In this document: piece by piece, positions 6,934 to 15,979 of the stretch | How the letters are laid out: each line of letters opens with the position of its first letter | How positions within the stretch are numbered: the first letter of the stretch is position 1 | Assembly (NCBI GenBank): GCA_902596545.1 | Contig: CACJUH010000009.1 | Coordinates: 1 to 43,856, forward strand | Direction of reading: 5' to 3' | Length of the DNA stretch: 43,856 nucleotides | Source: an uncultured Candidatus Actinomarina sp. | GTDB lineage: Bacteria; Actinomycetota; Acidimicrobiia; Actinomarinales; Actinomarinaceae | Position numbers and translations under genes: made by a program | Notes under the pieces: generated by a model | The model's database searches: none | What the model saw: the letters and a program-made list of their open reading frames with translations, nothing else | What the model was told of the DNA's origin: nothing

Positions 6934-7996
6934 TCAAGTTGAGCCAAATATTTCAAGTGAAGACATGGAAAGCGTATCACGATACATGCAATCTGGTTCT
7001 TGGATTACAGAACACAAATTAACAAAAGATCTTGAGGACAAAGTAGCAACCTATGTAGATAGAAAATATGCGGTTGCAGTTCCAAATGGAACAATTGCTA
7101 TATATTTAGCACTAATTGCTTCCGGAATAAGAGATGGACATAAAGTAGCTGTCCCAAATATAACTATGATAGCAACTATAAATGCGATCATTTGGGCAGG
7201 TGCTGAACCAGTGATTGTTGATGTTGATAATACTCTATGTATGTCACTTGATTCCTTAAAAAAAGTACCTGAAATTAATGCTGTAATTTTTGTTCCATTG
7301 AATGGAAGAGTTGGCTCGGGTTTAGAAATACAAGAATATTGCAAGGATAAAGATATTGTTTTAATTGAAGACTCAGCTCATGCATTAGGGTCTTCATATT
7401 TAAATCAAAAATGTGGCTCATTAGGAAGTCTTAGTATTTTTTCTTTCACCCCACATAAGATAATCACTATGGGGCAAGGAGGAATGGTCCTGTCAGATGA
7501 TGAAAACTTATATCAGAAATTAATTGATATAAAAACTTTTAATAGAGAAAAAGATAAAAGCGACGTTCATAAAGGTTTTGGGCTTAATTTTAAAATTACA
7601 GATTTGCAATCTTCACTGGGTTTATCACAACTCTCTAAATTGGAGGAATTTATTAAAATGAAGAAAAACCTTCATAGACAATATTCAAATAATTTAAATG
7701 ATAAATATTTAAAGTCATTTAATGAATATGAAACCCCTTGGTTTATTGATTTTTACTGTATAAGCGAAAACCAAAGAGAAGAATTGTATTTATATCTAAA
7801 GCAAAAAAATATTGAAACAAGATTTTCATATCCTTCTTTAAGTAGTCAATCATATTTACAAAATATAGAAAAAACAGATTTAACTTTTTCTGAAAAAGTT
7901 TCCAACAATATTTTATGGCTTCCATCATCTACTAACCTATCAAGAGAAGATGTTGAATATGTTTCTAGTGCAGTTAATAACTTTCTTGAAAATTAA
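6926..7996 (+). CDS. DegT/DnrJ/EryC1/StrS sugar aminotransferase (perosamine synthase-like)
   Basis: 356 residues. PLP-dependent fold type I: internal-aldimine lysine K178 in FTPHK, D149 in EDSAHALGS contacting the PLP ring, and GQGGMV after the lysine. Lysine rather than histidine at the active site argues for transamination, not ColD-type dehydration. With gmd three genes upstream the natural substrate is GDP-4-keto-6-deoxymannose, giving GDP-perosamine; this is inference from context. The end part is somewhat short compared with RfbE/Per proteins. Overlaps the cupin gene by 8 bases; a 15-base gap precedes the next gene. Confidence 0.87.
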   Translation: MINQVEPNISSEDMESVSRYMQSGSWITEHKLTKDLEDKVATYVDRKYAVAVPNGTIAIYLALIASGIRDGHKVAVPNITMIATINAIIWAGAEPVIVDVDNTLCMSLDSLKKVPEINAVIFVPLNGRVGSGLEIQEYCKDKDIVLIEDSAHALGSSYLNQKCGSLGSLSIFSFTPHKIITMGQGGMVLSDDENLYQKLIDIKTFNREKDKSDVHKGFGLNFKITDLQSSLGLSQLSKLEEFIKMKKNLHRQYSNNLNDKYLKSFNEYETPWFIDFYCISENQREELYLYLKQKNIETRFSYPSLSSQSYLQNIEKTDLTFSEKVSNNILWLPSSTNLSREDVEYVSSAVNNFLEN

Positions 7997-8011
7997 GACT
8001 ATCTTTATTAA

Positions 8012-8698
8012 GTGAGTAATTTAAATACATCCCTCAGAGATACGTCGTTAATAATCGCTACATATAACGAAGAGGAGTCTCTTCCATTCGTATTAAACGA
8101 AATCAAAGAATATGATTTTGGTGAGGTAATTATTGTTGATGGTTATTCAACAGATAATACAGAAATGATTGCGAAAGAGTATGGTGCTACTTTCATAAAA
8201 CAAGATGAAAAAGGTTGGGGCAGTGCTGTCTTGCAGGGAATTTCAGTTTCGACTAAAAAATATATTACTTATATGGATGGGGATGGTTCTTATAATCCTA
8301 TTGCAATACTAGAAATGAAATCTTTAATTCAAAATTATGATGCTGTTTTTTCATCTAGATATAAGGATGGTGCAAAAAGCCCTGATGATACATTTATTAG
8401 AGCAATTGGAAATCGATTGTTTACATTTCTTGTAAGGATCTTATTTAAATGTCGAATTTCAGATGCTTTATTTTTCTACCCATTATTTAAAAGAGAAATC
8501 CTTGAAAATATCGACTTAAAATCAAAAGACTTCACTCTTTGTTTAGAACTACCAGCTTTGGTACATTTAAATAAATTAAGATATACGGAGATTTTAAGTT
8601 TAGAAAGGGAAAGATTTGCAGGAGTTACTAAAGTTAACGCTTTTTATGATGGTTTAAAAATCCTAAAAGGCATGTTAAATCTTAGGTTTAGGGTATGA
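8012..8698 (+). CDS. Glycosyltransferase family 2, dolichol-phosphate-mannose-synthase-like
   Basis: 228 residues from a GTG start. GT-A fold: SLIIATYNEE (12-21), VDGYSTDNT (42-50) and the DxD-type DGDGS (89-93). The length and the GNRLFTFL stretch fit the DPM1/ArnC-like branch without C-terminal membrane helices, which moves a sugar from a nucleotide to polyprenyl phosphate on the inner membrane face. That product would feed the GT-C-like proteins of this window. Overlaps the next gene as ATGA. The specific sugar is unknown. Confidence 0.88.
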   Translation: MSNLNTSLRDTSLIIATYNEEESLPFVLNEIKEYDFGEVIIVDGYSTDNTEMIAKEYGATFIKQDEKGWGSAVLQGISVSTKKYITYMDGDGSYNPIAILEMKSLIQNYDAVFSSRYKDGAKSPDDTFIRAIGNRLFTFLVRILFKCRISDALFFYPLFKREILENIDLKSKDFTLCLELPALVHLNKLRYTEILSLERERFAGVTKVNAFYDGLKILKGMLNLRFRV

Positions 8699-9240
8699 AG
8701 CTTCATCTTGGTTCAGGTAGTAGATATTTAGAAGGGTATTTACATGTAGATATTGCTGATTATGAACATATAGACATTAAGTCTTCAGTAGACAAACTTA
8801 ATACTATTGATAATGATACTGTTGATGAAATTTACGCCTCACATGTTCTAGAGTACTTTGACAGAAATGAAGTTGAATCTGTTTTAAACGAATGGAAAAG
8901 AGTTTTAAAAAAAGATGGGGTATTAAGAATTGCGGTACCAAACTTTGAAGCATTAATTAAGGTATACCAAGAAACAGCTGAGATTGAAAAAATTTTAGGA
9001 CCTTTATATGGTAAATGGGATTTGACCGATGGTAATTTTATTTATCACAGAACTGTATATGATAAAAATAGTTTAACTGAACTCTTAGAGCGTATAGGGT
9101 TTTCTGATATTGAATTATGGAACTGGAGAGAAGTGTTCAAAGATAATTTAGGATATGATGATCACTCCCAAGCGTATTTTCCTCACATGGATAAAGAAAA
9201 TGGAATTCATGTAAGCTTAAATATTCAATGTAAAAAGTAA
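8695..9240 (+). CDS. Class I SAM-dependent methyltransferase
   Basis: 181 residues. Short Methyltransf_11-like protein: LHLGSGS (3-9) as the SAM loop, LHVDI as the acidic end of strand 2, VDEIYASHVLEYF as motif II, and VLRIAVPNF after the predicted strand 5. Proteins of this type occur in polysaccharide loci, often annotated as glycan O-methyltransferases. Overlaps both neighbours by 1-4 bases. Acceptor unknown. Confidence 0.82.
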   Translation: MKLHLGSGSRYLEGYLHVDIADYEHIDIKSSVDKLNTIDNDTVDEIYASHVLEYFDRNEVESVLNEWKRVLKKDGVLRIAVPNFEALIKVYQETAEIEKILGPLYGKWDLTDGNFIYHRTVYDKNSLTELLERIGFSDIELWNWREVFKDNLGYDDHSQAYFPHMDKENGIHVSLNIQCKK

Positions 9241-10913
9241 TGAAAAGTAATACTAAAACATTAATTTCATTTATAACTTTTATAATCTCTCTTTTTACTT
9301 CGTATTTTTTAGGTGAAATTTTTTATAATTCAATTGATGGAACTGATTTTTATAGATATTTCAGATACATAGAGTACTTCAATGGAACTGTAGAAACACC
9401 TTCACGTGAGCAGGGATTGTTTTACTTTTGGTTTATCTCTAATTTTATTGAACTCTCCCAAAACTATTATCTTCCCGATAAATGGGAATATGTTTACAGT
9501 ACAGCAATCCAGTTTGGAAACTTCCTTCTTTACTTAGTAGGATTATTGGGGTTATTTTTATGGCTAACTTCAAAAAAAATAAATAAAAGTGTAATCTTTC
9601 TTTCTTTCTCAGTTCTTAATTTTTTTCCACCAGTTTATGGTGGAAGGTTAATCATGAAACCAGAAATAATAGTTTTTTGTTTTTTGCCTTGGGTATTTAT
9701 AGGTATTGATAATTATTTTAAGAATCAAAAAAAATTGAACTTAATTTTAGTTGCACCACTGCTTTCCTTATTAGTCACAAGTAAAGGGACAATAGCAATA
9801 ATGGTATTCTTATCACTTCTTTATTTATATTTTGAAGACATAAAAAAAATTAATATAAAAAAATTGTTGCTACCTGTTGGGATTTTTACAGTTTTAACAA
9901 CTTTATTGTATAACGAAAATTCTAATATCAATTCGGTAAGTCTTTTATCGCACCAAGAATTAGATCAGTACTTATTTAAAGCCCAGATAAGTTTCCTATA
10001 TAATATTAATTTTGTTGAGTTGTTTACTAATCCCTTTAGGAGTCAGCACGCAAATTCTTTGATTGGTATAACATTAATTGATTTATTCGGGGACTATTTC
10101 AATAGATACTGGGATCACAGTAGAAGTCTTTTTTTAGCAAACAGAAGAGAGTTATTTGAATTTTTACCAAATCCTAGAAGAAACATTTCTTTATTTCTAT
10201 CCACTATATTTGTTATATCATCAATATTTTCTAGTTCAAATAAAACCTTTAAAAAACACCAAATGGTTTATTTAATTGGAACATTAATTTTAGCGCTAAC
10301 TTCTTTAGGCCTTTTTGGCTTGCACTTCAATCCAGAAAAAGGTGATACAGTTAAAACACACTACTATTTTTATTTAATTGCAATTTCATTCACAGTTATA
10401 TTTGTTCAATATTTATCAAATAGAAAGTACTCAATACAATTAGTCTCTGTATTTTTAACAATCATCATGTCTTTATTCATTTTTGGTTTTCCAAAAACTT
10501 ATAATTCAGAATATAAAAGTATAATGCAAGACAAACTAGCTGTAACTATTGGGTGTAACATTTCTTCTTTGTATTATGACAATTATTTTTCTGATGAAAC
10601 CAAATGTCTTAATAAAAAAATTGCAACTTGCGGTTTTTATGAAGAGTATGCAAAGCCAGAAAACCATCCAGACGGATATTTAATATTTCAAAATGATGAT
10701 TTTTTTAATCCAATCAATTTAATTGATACTTCAGGCTATACAGTTACCGTAAATGGGTATGCTGAGTGTTTAAATTATGCTGAAGGGGGATATTACAGGA
10801 ATATAAATAATATTTTTAATGAAGATAGAACTCCTCTAATAAATAATGTGGTGATGCTCCTATCTTTTATTTCAGTTATTGGATTTACGGTCTTAGCAAA
10901 AAAAGATAACTAG
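9240..10913 (+). CDS. Polytopic membrane protein, GT-C-like
   Basis: 557 residues with many hydrophobic segments spread over residues 8-420 and a last one at about 538-553; an outside domain of about 100 residues near the C terminus contains several cysteines (GCNIS, KCLN, TCGFYE, ECLNY). The first loop after TM1 has GTDFYRYF followed about 30 residues later by SREQGLFYFW, resembling the acidic loop and substrate loop of GT-C glycosyltransferases. An O-antigen polymerase is the main alternative. It ends the plus-strand operon and converges on the next gene with a 9-base gap. Confidence 0.65.
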   Translation: MKSNTKTLISFITFIISLFTSYFLGEIFYNSIDGTDFYRYFRYIEYFNGTVETPSREQGLFYFWFISNFIELSQNYYLPDKWEYVYSTAIQFGNFLLYLVGLLGLFLWLTSKKINKSVIFLSFSVLNFFPPVYGGRLIMKPEIIVFCFLPWVFIGIDNYFKNQKKLNLILVAPLLSLLVTSKGTIAIMVFLSLLYLYFEDIKKINIKKLLLPVGIFTVLTTLLYNENSNINSVSLLSHQELDQYLFKAQISFLYNINFVELFTNPFRSQHANSLIGITLIDLFGDYFNRYWDHSRSLFLANRRELFEFLPNPRRNISLFLSTIFVISSIFSSSNKTFKKHQMVYLIGTLILALTSLGLFGLHFNPEKGDTVKTHYYFYLIAISFTVIFVQYLSNRKYSIQLVSVFLTIIMSLFIFGFPKTYNSEYKSIMQDKLAVTIGCNISSLYYDNYFSDETKCLNKKIATCGFYEEYAKPENHPDGYLIFQNDDFFNPINLIDTSGYTVTVNGYAECLNYAEGGYYRNINNIFNEDRTPLINNVVMLLSFISVIGFTVLAKKDN

Positions 10914-10922
10914 CTTTTAAAT

Positions 10923-12368
10923 CTATGGAAGAGTTACTTCGATTATTTGACCAGATGTAGTACCAACAAGAAGAGTTTCATTTCCCGAATCGTTAATTGT
11001 AGTAATTGAATAAGGAATTAAGTTTTTTTCTAAAACAATCACTTCACTTGCTTTCTGAACATTAATTGCCCAAATAGTACCGGTACAAAAGTCACCAACA
11101 AAAAAGTAGTCTTTCCATTTTGTTGAGTTAGTTAATTCTGTCCCTCCAATAACTGCGCAATAATCATTCCCGTGAGGAAATACATAATTAGGAAATACTG
11201 TTGATTCTATTAACTCATTTTGTGTTGCAATGTCAACAGGTGTACTTGGATAATTAGCATTGAAATAAGACTCAAACCAAGGCCATCCAAAAAAAACAGG
11301 TTCTTTAATATTTTTTATATTGTCAATAATATTTATTTCTTCCCAATGAGAATTTCCAACATCTGGAATAATCAGACTATCATTCTGGAAAAAACATGAC
11401 CACGGGTTTCTCAATCCATAAGCCAAATAATTTATTCTTGGATCATTTGCTTCTGTTAAGGGATTGTCTAAAAGATCAACATTAGAGATTGAAAAGACTT
11501 TTCCCCATAATGTATCAAATTTTGCTGAATGTCCTGGACTCTCTAGATCACCCAGACAAAGAATAATATCTTGGTCTTTTTGTAAGATTTTTCCTCCCCA
11601 GTGTATTTTTGTAGTTTCAACGTTACCGTCAGAAATAATTGCTAAACTTTCTTCATTCCCGAGTTCTAAGTCTGGTAATACTTCAAATGCAGAAAGATGA
11701 TATTTATTATCTACACCTGTATAGGTTACAACCAAATAATCTTTTGAGTTTAAATTCATAAAATCGAATGTGTGAAGTCCAGACTCTCTTTGTGTTCTTG
11801 TTTGATCAGATAAATCTAGAACTTCTACAACATTTTTTTCTGAATCAACTCCGTAGATAAATCCTTCTGTTTCAGAAAACATGTAATTAAAATTTAATGG
11901 ATTATTAACTCTGATAAAAGAAACAATATTTTGACCCTCTATAACTATGTCTATACTGGCTTCTCCAAAATTTGGAGCTTCTATCAAGTTTAAATCTTCA
12001 ATACCCTTGTCACTTAGTTGCTGAAGATATAACTCATATTCACTTAATTTTAGTGATTCGGTAACTGCATTTTTTTTAATCCCAACAACTAAATCAACCA
12101 AATCTCCGTCTTTAAGTTCAGATCCCTGAATTAGATTTGTACCTAAAACCATATCTATACACTCTTCTCTGTCGGTAACTTGCTTAACTATCCGGATTTC
12201 AATTTTAATTTCATTATCTGATTAAATTTTATTCATGATTTCCAATGACTCATCAAGCGATATCTCGCAATTGTTAAAGCTTAATGGCAATGAAGCTGGG
12301 TAGCTGGTTGCACAATAGGTAAAAAATAATACCATTAGAAGAATTAATTTATTTAAAGATTTTGGCAC
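10923..12368 (-). pseudogene. Glucose/sorbosone dehydrogenase-like beta-propeller with in-frame stop
   Basis: The conserved body (409 residues, ATG at 12152) resembles PQQ-type soluble aldose dehydrogenases (GSDH): HTFDF, YGLRNPWSCFF, PDVGNSHWEEIN, FGWPWFE and the late GGTEL/GDFCTGTIW stretches. Upstream in the same frame a GTG at 12368 starts a 48-codon leader with a hydrophobic stretch (LILLMVLFFTYCATS), ended by TAA at 12222-12224. The frame then continues for 23 sense codons without a usable start until the ATG at 12152. So an exported enzyme seems to have lost its leader by a nonsense change, or the shorter form is made in the cytoplasm, where PQQ chemistry is unlikely. A sequencing error is also possible. 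Confidence 0.7.
12222..12368 (-). CDS. Separated signal/lipoprotein leader of the dehydrogenase
   Basis: 48 residues from GTG 12368 to TAA 12222-12224, in phase with the dehydrogenase body downstream. Residues about 8-20 form a hydrophobic core ending in YCATS, like a signal peptide or lipobox, then a polar stretch with one cysteine. On its own it is only a leader. It is listed separately so the gap of 270 bases before the ATG of the body is explained. Confidence 0.6.
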   Translation of the reverse strand: MPKSLNKLILLMVLFFTYCATSYPASLPLSFNNCEISLDESLEIMNKI

Positions 12369-12425
12369 ATTTCAATATTAGCCTTTGTAGTTTTTATAAA
12401 AAATTAATAGGTTAATTTATATTAA

Positions 12426-14543
12426 CTATCCACTAGGGACTACAAATGAAAACTGGTCCAAATAATAAGCTTCATGAGAATCTATTTGAGATTTATAATC
12501 ATATTTTATAGTTTGATTATTAAGAATTTCTACACTTGTGCTTGTATCAAATAATGTAATTGACTGAAATATATATTTGTACTCATTTTCCCAAGTGTCA
12601 CTCAAAGCGGACTCATTAGAAACTATGTTGTTAATATTTAATCTAAAACTATATTCATCATTATCTAGTATTAAATAGACATCTTTATATTTTGTTTTCT
12701 TACTGCTTCCAGTATCAGGAACCATTTGAAACTTTAATTTTACAAATTTTGCCTTTGAAGAACCGTCTACTATTCCATTGAAGTTAAAGCTTACTACATC
12801 ACCCACATTTACGATCTGATTTCTTGGACCAGTGTTTAAAAATTCTCCAGAAACCTGATCAGCAGAATTCATTGACGGTGGAGTATATGAAGACGCATTA
12901 CTGTTTATTACAAATGACTTATTAAATAAAGGATTTGCAGTATCTTGAAAAGTCGTGGTTGTAACCGAAGATGTACCACTTGATCTCCAAGAAAAAGTTG
13001 TAATCTTTTCAAGTGAATATCTGTCAATATTACAACCCGAAAAATTAAATTGGTTTACAGTCAACTCTTGACCAAGAAGTACTTGAAATCTCATACCTGT
13101 TTCGTTTCTGAAAACTAAATATGCACTATCTGAAATTATGGTTTCTTTATTCAAGTTTTTAACAGCTTTAAGGCTAGTGCCCGAGTTATAAGCTCTTATT
13201 TCAGTATTTAAATATCCTCTTTCAACAGTAAAAATTTGGTCCTCTTTCGCTGTAACTTTCATTAATTCAGTACCAATTAACAAAATTTCCCCAACAAAAG
13301 CTTGGTTTTCATTACTTAATTCAATTACTGTATCATCAATTTCAATTTCACTAGATGTGTCGAGCCTGTTGTCTGATATCGTATCTGTAATGTAAACGAT
13401 ATTAAAAGTGTCTGTTGTGCTAAATGCTTCTCCTGCTGCAACATTTTTGTACAGTCCCGATGAACTATTTTTAGAGGTAATTAAGACTTTACTAACTCCT
13501 GCATGTGAAGAAACTTGTTGAGAAGAGGTTGTTCCTACTGAGAACTCACGATTGCCTGTAGCTTTAACAACAGTACCATCTCCACTTTCTGCAAAGCTGT
13601 AGAACCAAACTCCATCAGATAAGTTTTCAAGATTAAAAGTGGCTTCTGTTAAATTCAAAGAAGTTGATACAGAAGTCGGTACTACATTTGTTATTCTTGA
13701 TGAAAATGGCGGTATGAAGTAGAAATTATAATTTGTACTACCGTCTCCAACTATTTTTATTTTAATTTTATTACTGTCTTCCTCAAATATTTCAGTAGTG
13801 TTTGATGATTGTGAAAAAGAACCATTGCTTACATTCAATGAGCTCGGGACTGCTCCATTTGAATACAGGTTTGAAACGCCAGTATTGAGTGATCCAAGAT
13901 AAGGAGTACCACATACACTGTCTGAATTTTCAATTCCTTTAAATAAGCTAACTACTTCGTTTGAGGACAGAGAGATGCTAGGGACAGTACCATATTGATT
14001 ATTTGCTTCACTTAAGTTTGCTTCAACTACTGTTGTTGTTGTTGTGCTTGGAACAGTGGTTGTTGTTGTGCTTGGAACTGTTGTGGTAGTGGTAGTTGTG
14101 TCAGAGTTAGAATTGGAAGTGTAGCTATTAATTCTGTCTTCACAGCCAGTAAATTCTCTCATCTTGTTAATTGTGTTTGGCCCAACATCGCCATCTGGGT
14201 CTAAACCAACATATGCCTGAAAATCACGAATTGCATCTGCAGTTTGCTGACCTAAGTATCCATCTTCATCACCAGCATCAAACCCATACTTGTTAAGAAA
14301 TATTTGAACATTTATTGTCTTTTCGAAATTAGTATTTTGATTATTATCTTCAATACATTCTTCTTCAAGAATCACAGTGGTTGTAGAGGTACTAGGAGGT
14401 ATTTCAACCGTTGTTGTAGTTGAAGTAGTAGTTGAAGTAGTAGTTGAAGCTATAGACTCTTCTACATCATCACTATTCCCAAAAGAGCAATGTGATAACA
14501 ATAAGAAAAAAATTAAAAGAAGGTTAATATTTTTATTCTTCAC
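12426..14543 (-). CDS. Thr-rich lipoprotein with peptidoglycan-binding domain
   Basis: 705 residues from a GTG start. Signal peptide with lipobox LSHC (lipidated C19), then a Ser/Thr linker (about 33-59), a PG_binding_1-like domain at about 75-130 (NKYGFDAGDEDGYLGQQTADAIRDF then GDVGPNT), a second linker of TTTTTVPS units (about 148-172) and roughly 530 residues of beta-rich sequence without a recognised domain. It should sit outside the membrane and hold peptidoglycan. The threonine linkers are likely O-glycosylated in actinobacteria, and the window is full of glycosyltransferases, so it could be an acceptor; that is inference. It has no operon partner; TATCAT lies 6 nt before the start. Confidence 0.85.
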   Translation of the reverse strand: MKNKNINLLLIFFLLLSHCSFGNSDDVEESIASTTTSTTTSTTTTVEIPPSTSTTTVILEEECIEDNNQNTNFEKTINVQIFLNKYGFDAGDEDGYLGQQTADAIRDFQAYVGLDPDGDVGPNTINKMREFTGCEDRINSYTSNSNSDTTTTTTTVPSTTTTTVPSTTTTTVVEANLSEANNQYGTVPSISLSSNEVVSLFKGIENSDSVCGTPYLGSLNTGVSNLYSNGAVPSSLNVSNGSFSQSSNTTEIFEEDSNKIKIKIVGDGSTNYNFYFIPPFSSRITNVVPTSVSTSLNLTEATFNLENLSDGVWFYSFAESGDGTVVKATGNREFSVGTTSSQQVSSHAGVSKVLITSKNSSSGLYKNVAAGEAFSTTDTFNIVYITDTISDNRLDTSSEIEIDDTVIELSNENQAFVGEILLIGTELMKVTAKEDQIFTVERGYLNTEIRAYNSGTSLKAVKNLNKETIISDSAYLVFRNETGMRFQVLLGQELTVNQFNFSGCNIDRYSLEKITTFSWRSSGTSSVTTTTFQDTANPLFNKSFVINSNASSYTPPSMNSADQVSGEFLNTGPRNQIVNVGDVVSFNFNGIVDGSSKAKFVKLKFQMVPDTGSSKKTKYKDVYLILDNDEYSFRLNINNIVSNESALSDTWENEYKYIFQSITLFDTSTSVEILNNQTIKYDYKSQIDSHEAYYLDQFSFVVPSG
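14030..14100 (-). repeat. Tandem repeat coding TTTTTVPS linker
   Basis: Two near-identical units built of GTTGTTGTG-CTTGGAAC-type blocks on the plus strand, flanked by further GTT/GTG codons. They encode the second threonine linker of the lipoprotein. Such repeats vary in copy number by slippage. Confidence 0.75.
14411..14450 (-). repeat. 12-bp tandem repeat coding STTT linker
   Basis: Three tandem copies of a GTAGTTGAAGTA-type 12-bp unit encode the TTTSTTT stretch of the first linker of the lipoprotein. The unit length of four codons keeps the frame when copies are gained or lost. Confidence 0.7.
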
Positions 14544-14584
14544 AATTGAATGATAATTAAAATAATTTACAAATGAAAAGTTTT

Positions 14585-15979
14585 TTAATCTTTATTGAAA
14601 ATTCTTAACAAATAATTCTTTACAAAATTGATTATTAAAATTAAGGGCTGCTTGTCAAGAATATCCTCAAATGCATCGACAAAATAATCTATATCACTAT
14701 TTTCAATAACTAATGGTGGGCTTATGAATAATTTAATATCTTTATTAAAACCTGCGTAGGTAAGGATTTTATATTTTGTATATAATTCATTGATAATTGC
14801 ACTTACATATAGCTTTTCTACAAATCTGGGATCCTTAGTTATTTCTAGTGGAAGAATTTTTAACAGCTTGTCTGTGTTTAAAAGATTAACTTTTTCAAAA
14901 CCAATACCCCAATGAAATCCATCTCCTGACAATGAATTCACATTATTTAATTTTGTTAAATTTTCAACTTTTGAAGCCAGATAATCTCGTTTTAGATGTA
15001 TCTGTTTAATAAATTCTGCATCAGAAAAAATTTCTAGTGTTTTCAGTGCAATTTTGTCTTCTTCGACATAATTTGAATAGGTAGAAGAATGTAATAAAGC
15101 ATCTTTTTGACTTCCGTATGATTTTTTAAAAACTTTACTGTCTACTGTATAACCTGAAATAGAAGCGATACCCCCTCCAAAGCTTTTTGAATAAGTGACA
15201 ATATCTGGGCAAAGATTTTCTTCGTTCATAAAATAAAATAAATTGGACGTTCTGTAGAAGCCTGAGTAAACTTCGTCAAAAATTAAAATAATATCTTCTT
15301 CTTTACAAATATCATTAATTAAACAAAGTTTTTCATATTCCACTGGTTTAGCTAATGATGCACTAAAAGGCTCTAATATAATTGCATAAATATTTTTTGA
15401 ATTAGCCTCAATAGTTTTCTTTAAAAGATCTATATCGGTTACATCTATGCATTTTGTTTCGAGTGATGTTTGAAAATCAAAATATACTTCAGGGGAGTCT
15501 GTTATCTGCGAGGTGGCAATTAGTTTTCCGTGAAAAGAGTTCTCATTATGAATTAGTAAATTGCGATTTCCGTTGTGATATTTGTATGCAAGTTTTAAAG
15601 CACCTTCATTTGCCTCAGCACCAGAGTTACAAAAAAAAGAATAATCTAAATTACCAGGAAGTAATAAAGCCATTTTTTCTGACAATAGTGCAATACTTTG
15701 ATTAAAGAATAGTCTAGAAAATGGCATCATTTCTTTAGAAGCAAATTCAATTCTTTCTTTAAGGATACTCGGATGATTATATCCAAGGTTTTGAGTACCA
15801 AATCCAGATGTCAAATCTAATATTTTTTCACCTGATTCTGTGTAGATAAAACTTCCTTGAGCCCTAAGAACTTTTTCTTTTGAGAATTCAAACTTGTCTA
15901 AGAGGCCAACTTGACCAATATTAAAATAATTTTTGTACAAATCTTTTATTTCTTTATTCGATTTATTATCTTTATTCAT
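14585..15979 (-). CDS. Class III PLP aminotransferase
   Basis: 464 residues, usual length for class III (PF00202). NSGAEANEGALKLA (118-131), FDEVYSGFYRT with D235-E236, and PLP lysine K265 in TYSKSFGGG. Family members move an amino group to an aldehyde or ketone, from glutamate-1-semialdehyde to sugars. Its start overlaps the end of the GMC oxidoreductase gene by 8 bases. That pairing matches the oxidise-then-aminate logic of Neo11/Neo18-type aminoglycoside enzymes acting on a primary hydroxyl. In this glycan locus the product may be an amino sugar or amino-polyol. The C-terminal about 25 residues (LILIINFVKNYLLRIF) are hydrophobic and unusual for the family. Confidence 0.87.
   Translation of the reverse strand: MNKDNKSNKEIKDLYKNYFNIGQVGLLDKFEFSKEKVLRAQGSFIYTESGEKILDLTSGFGTQNLGYNHPSILKERIEFASKEMMPFSRLFFNQSIALLSEKMALLLPGNLDYSFFCNSGAEANEGALKLAYKYHNGNRNLLIHNENSFHGKLIATSQITDSPEVYFDFQTSLETKCIDVTDIDLLKKTIEANSKNIYAIILEPFSASLAKPVEYEKLCLINDICKEEDIILIFDEVYSGFYRTSNLFYFMNEENLCPDIVTYSKSFGGGIASISGYTVDSKVFKKSYGSQKDALLHSSTYSNYVEEDKIALKTLEIFSDAEFIKQIHLKRDYLASKVENLTKLNNVNSLSGDGFHWGIGFEKVNLLNTDKLLKILPLEITKDPRFVEKLYVSAIINELYTKYKILTYAGFNKDIKLFISPPLVIENSDIDYFVDAFEDILDKQPLILIINFVKNYLLRIFNKD

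Noticed and set aside
7051-7344. 97-codon minus-strand frame inside the DegT aminotransferase gene
   Set aside because: Opposite strand of well-conserved catalytic sequence; no start signal and no own neighbours.
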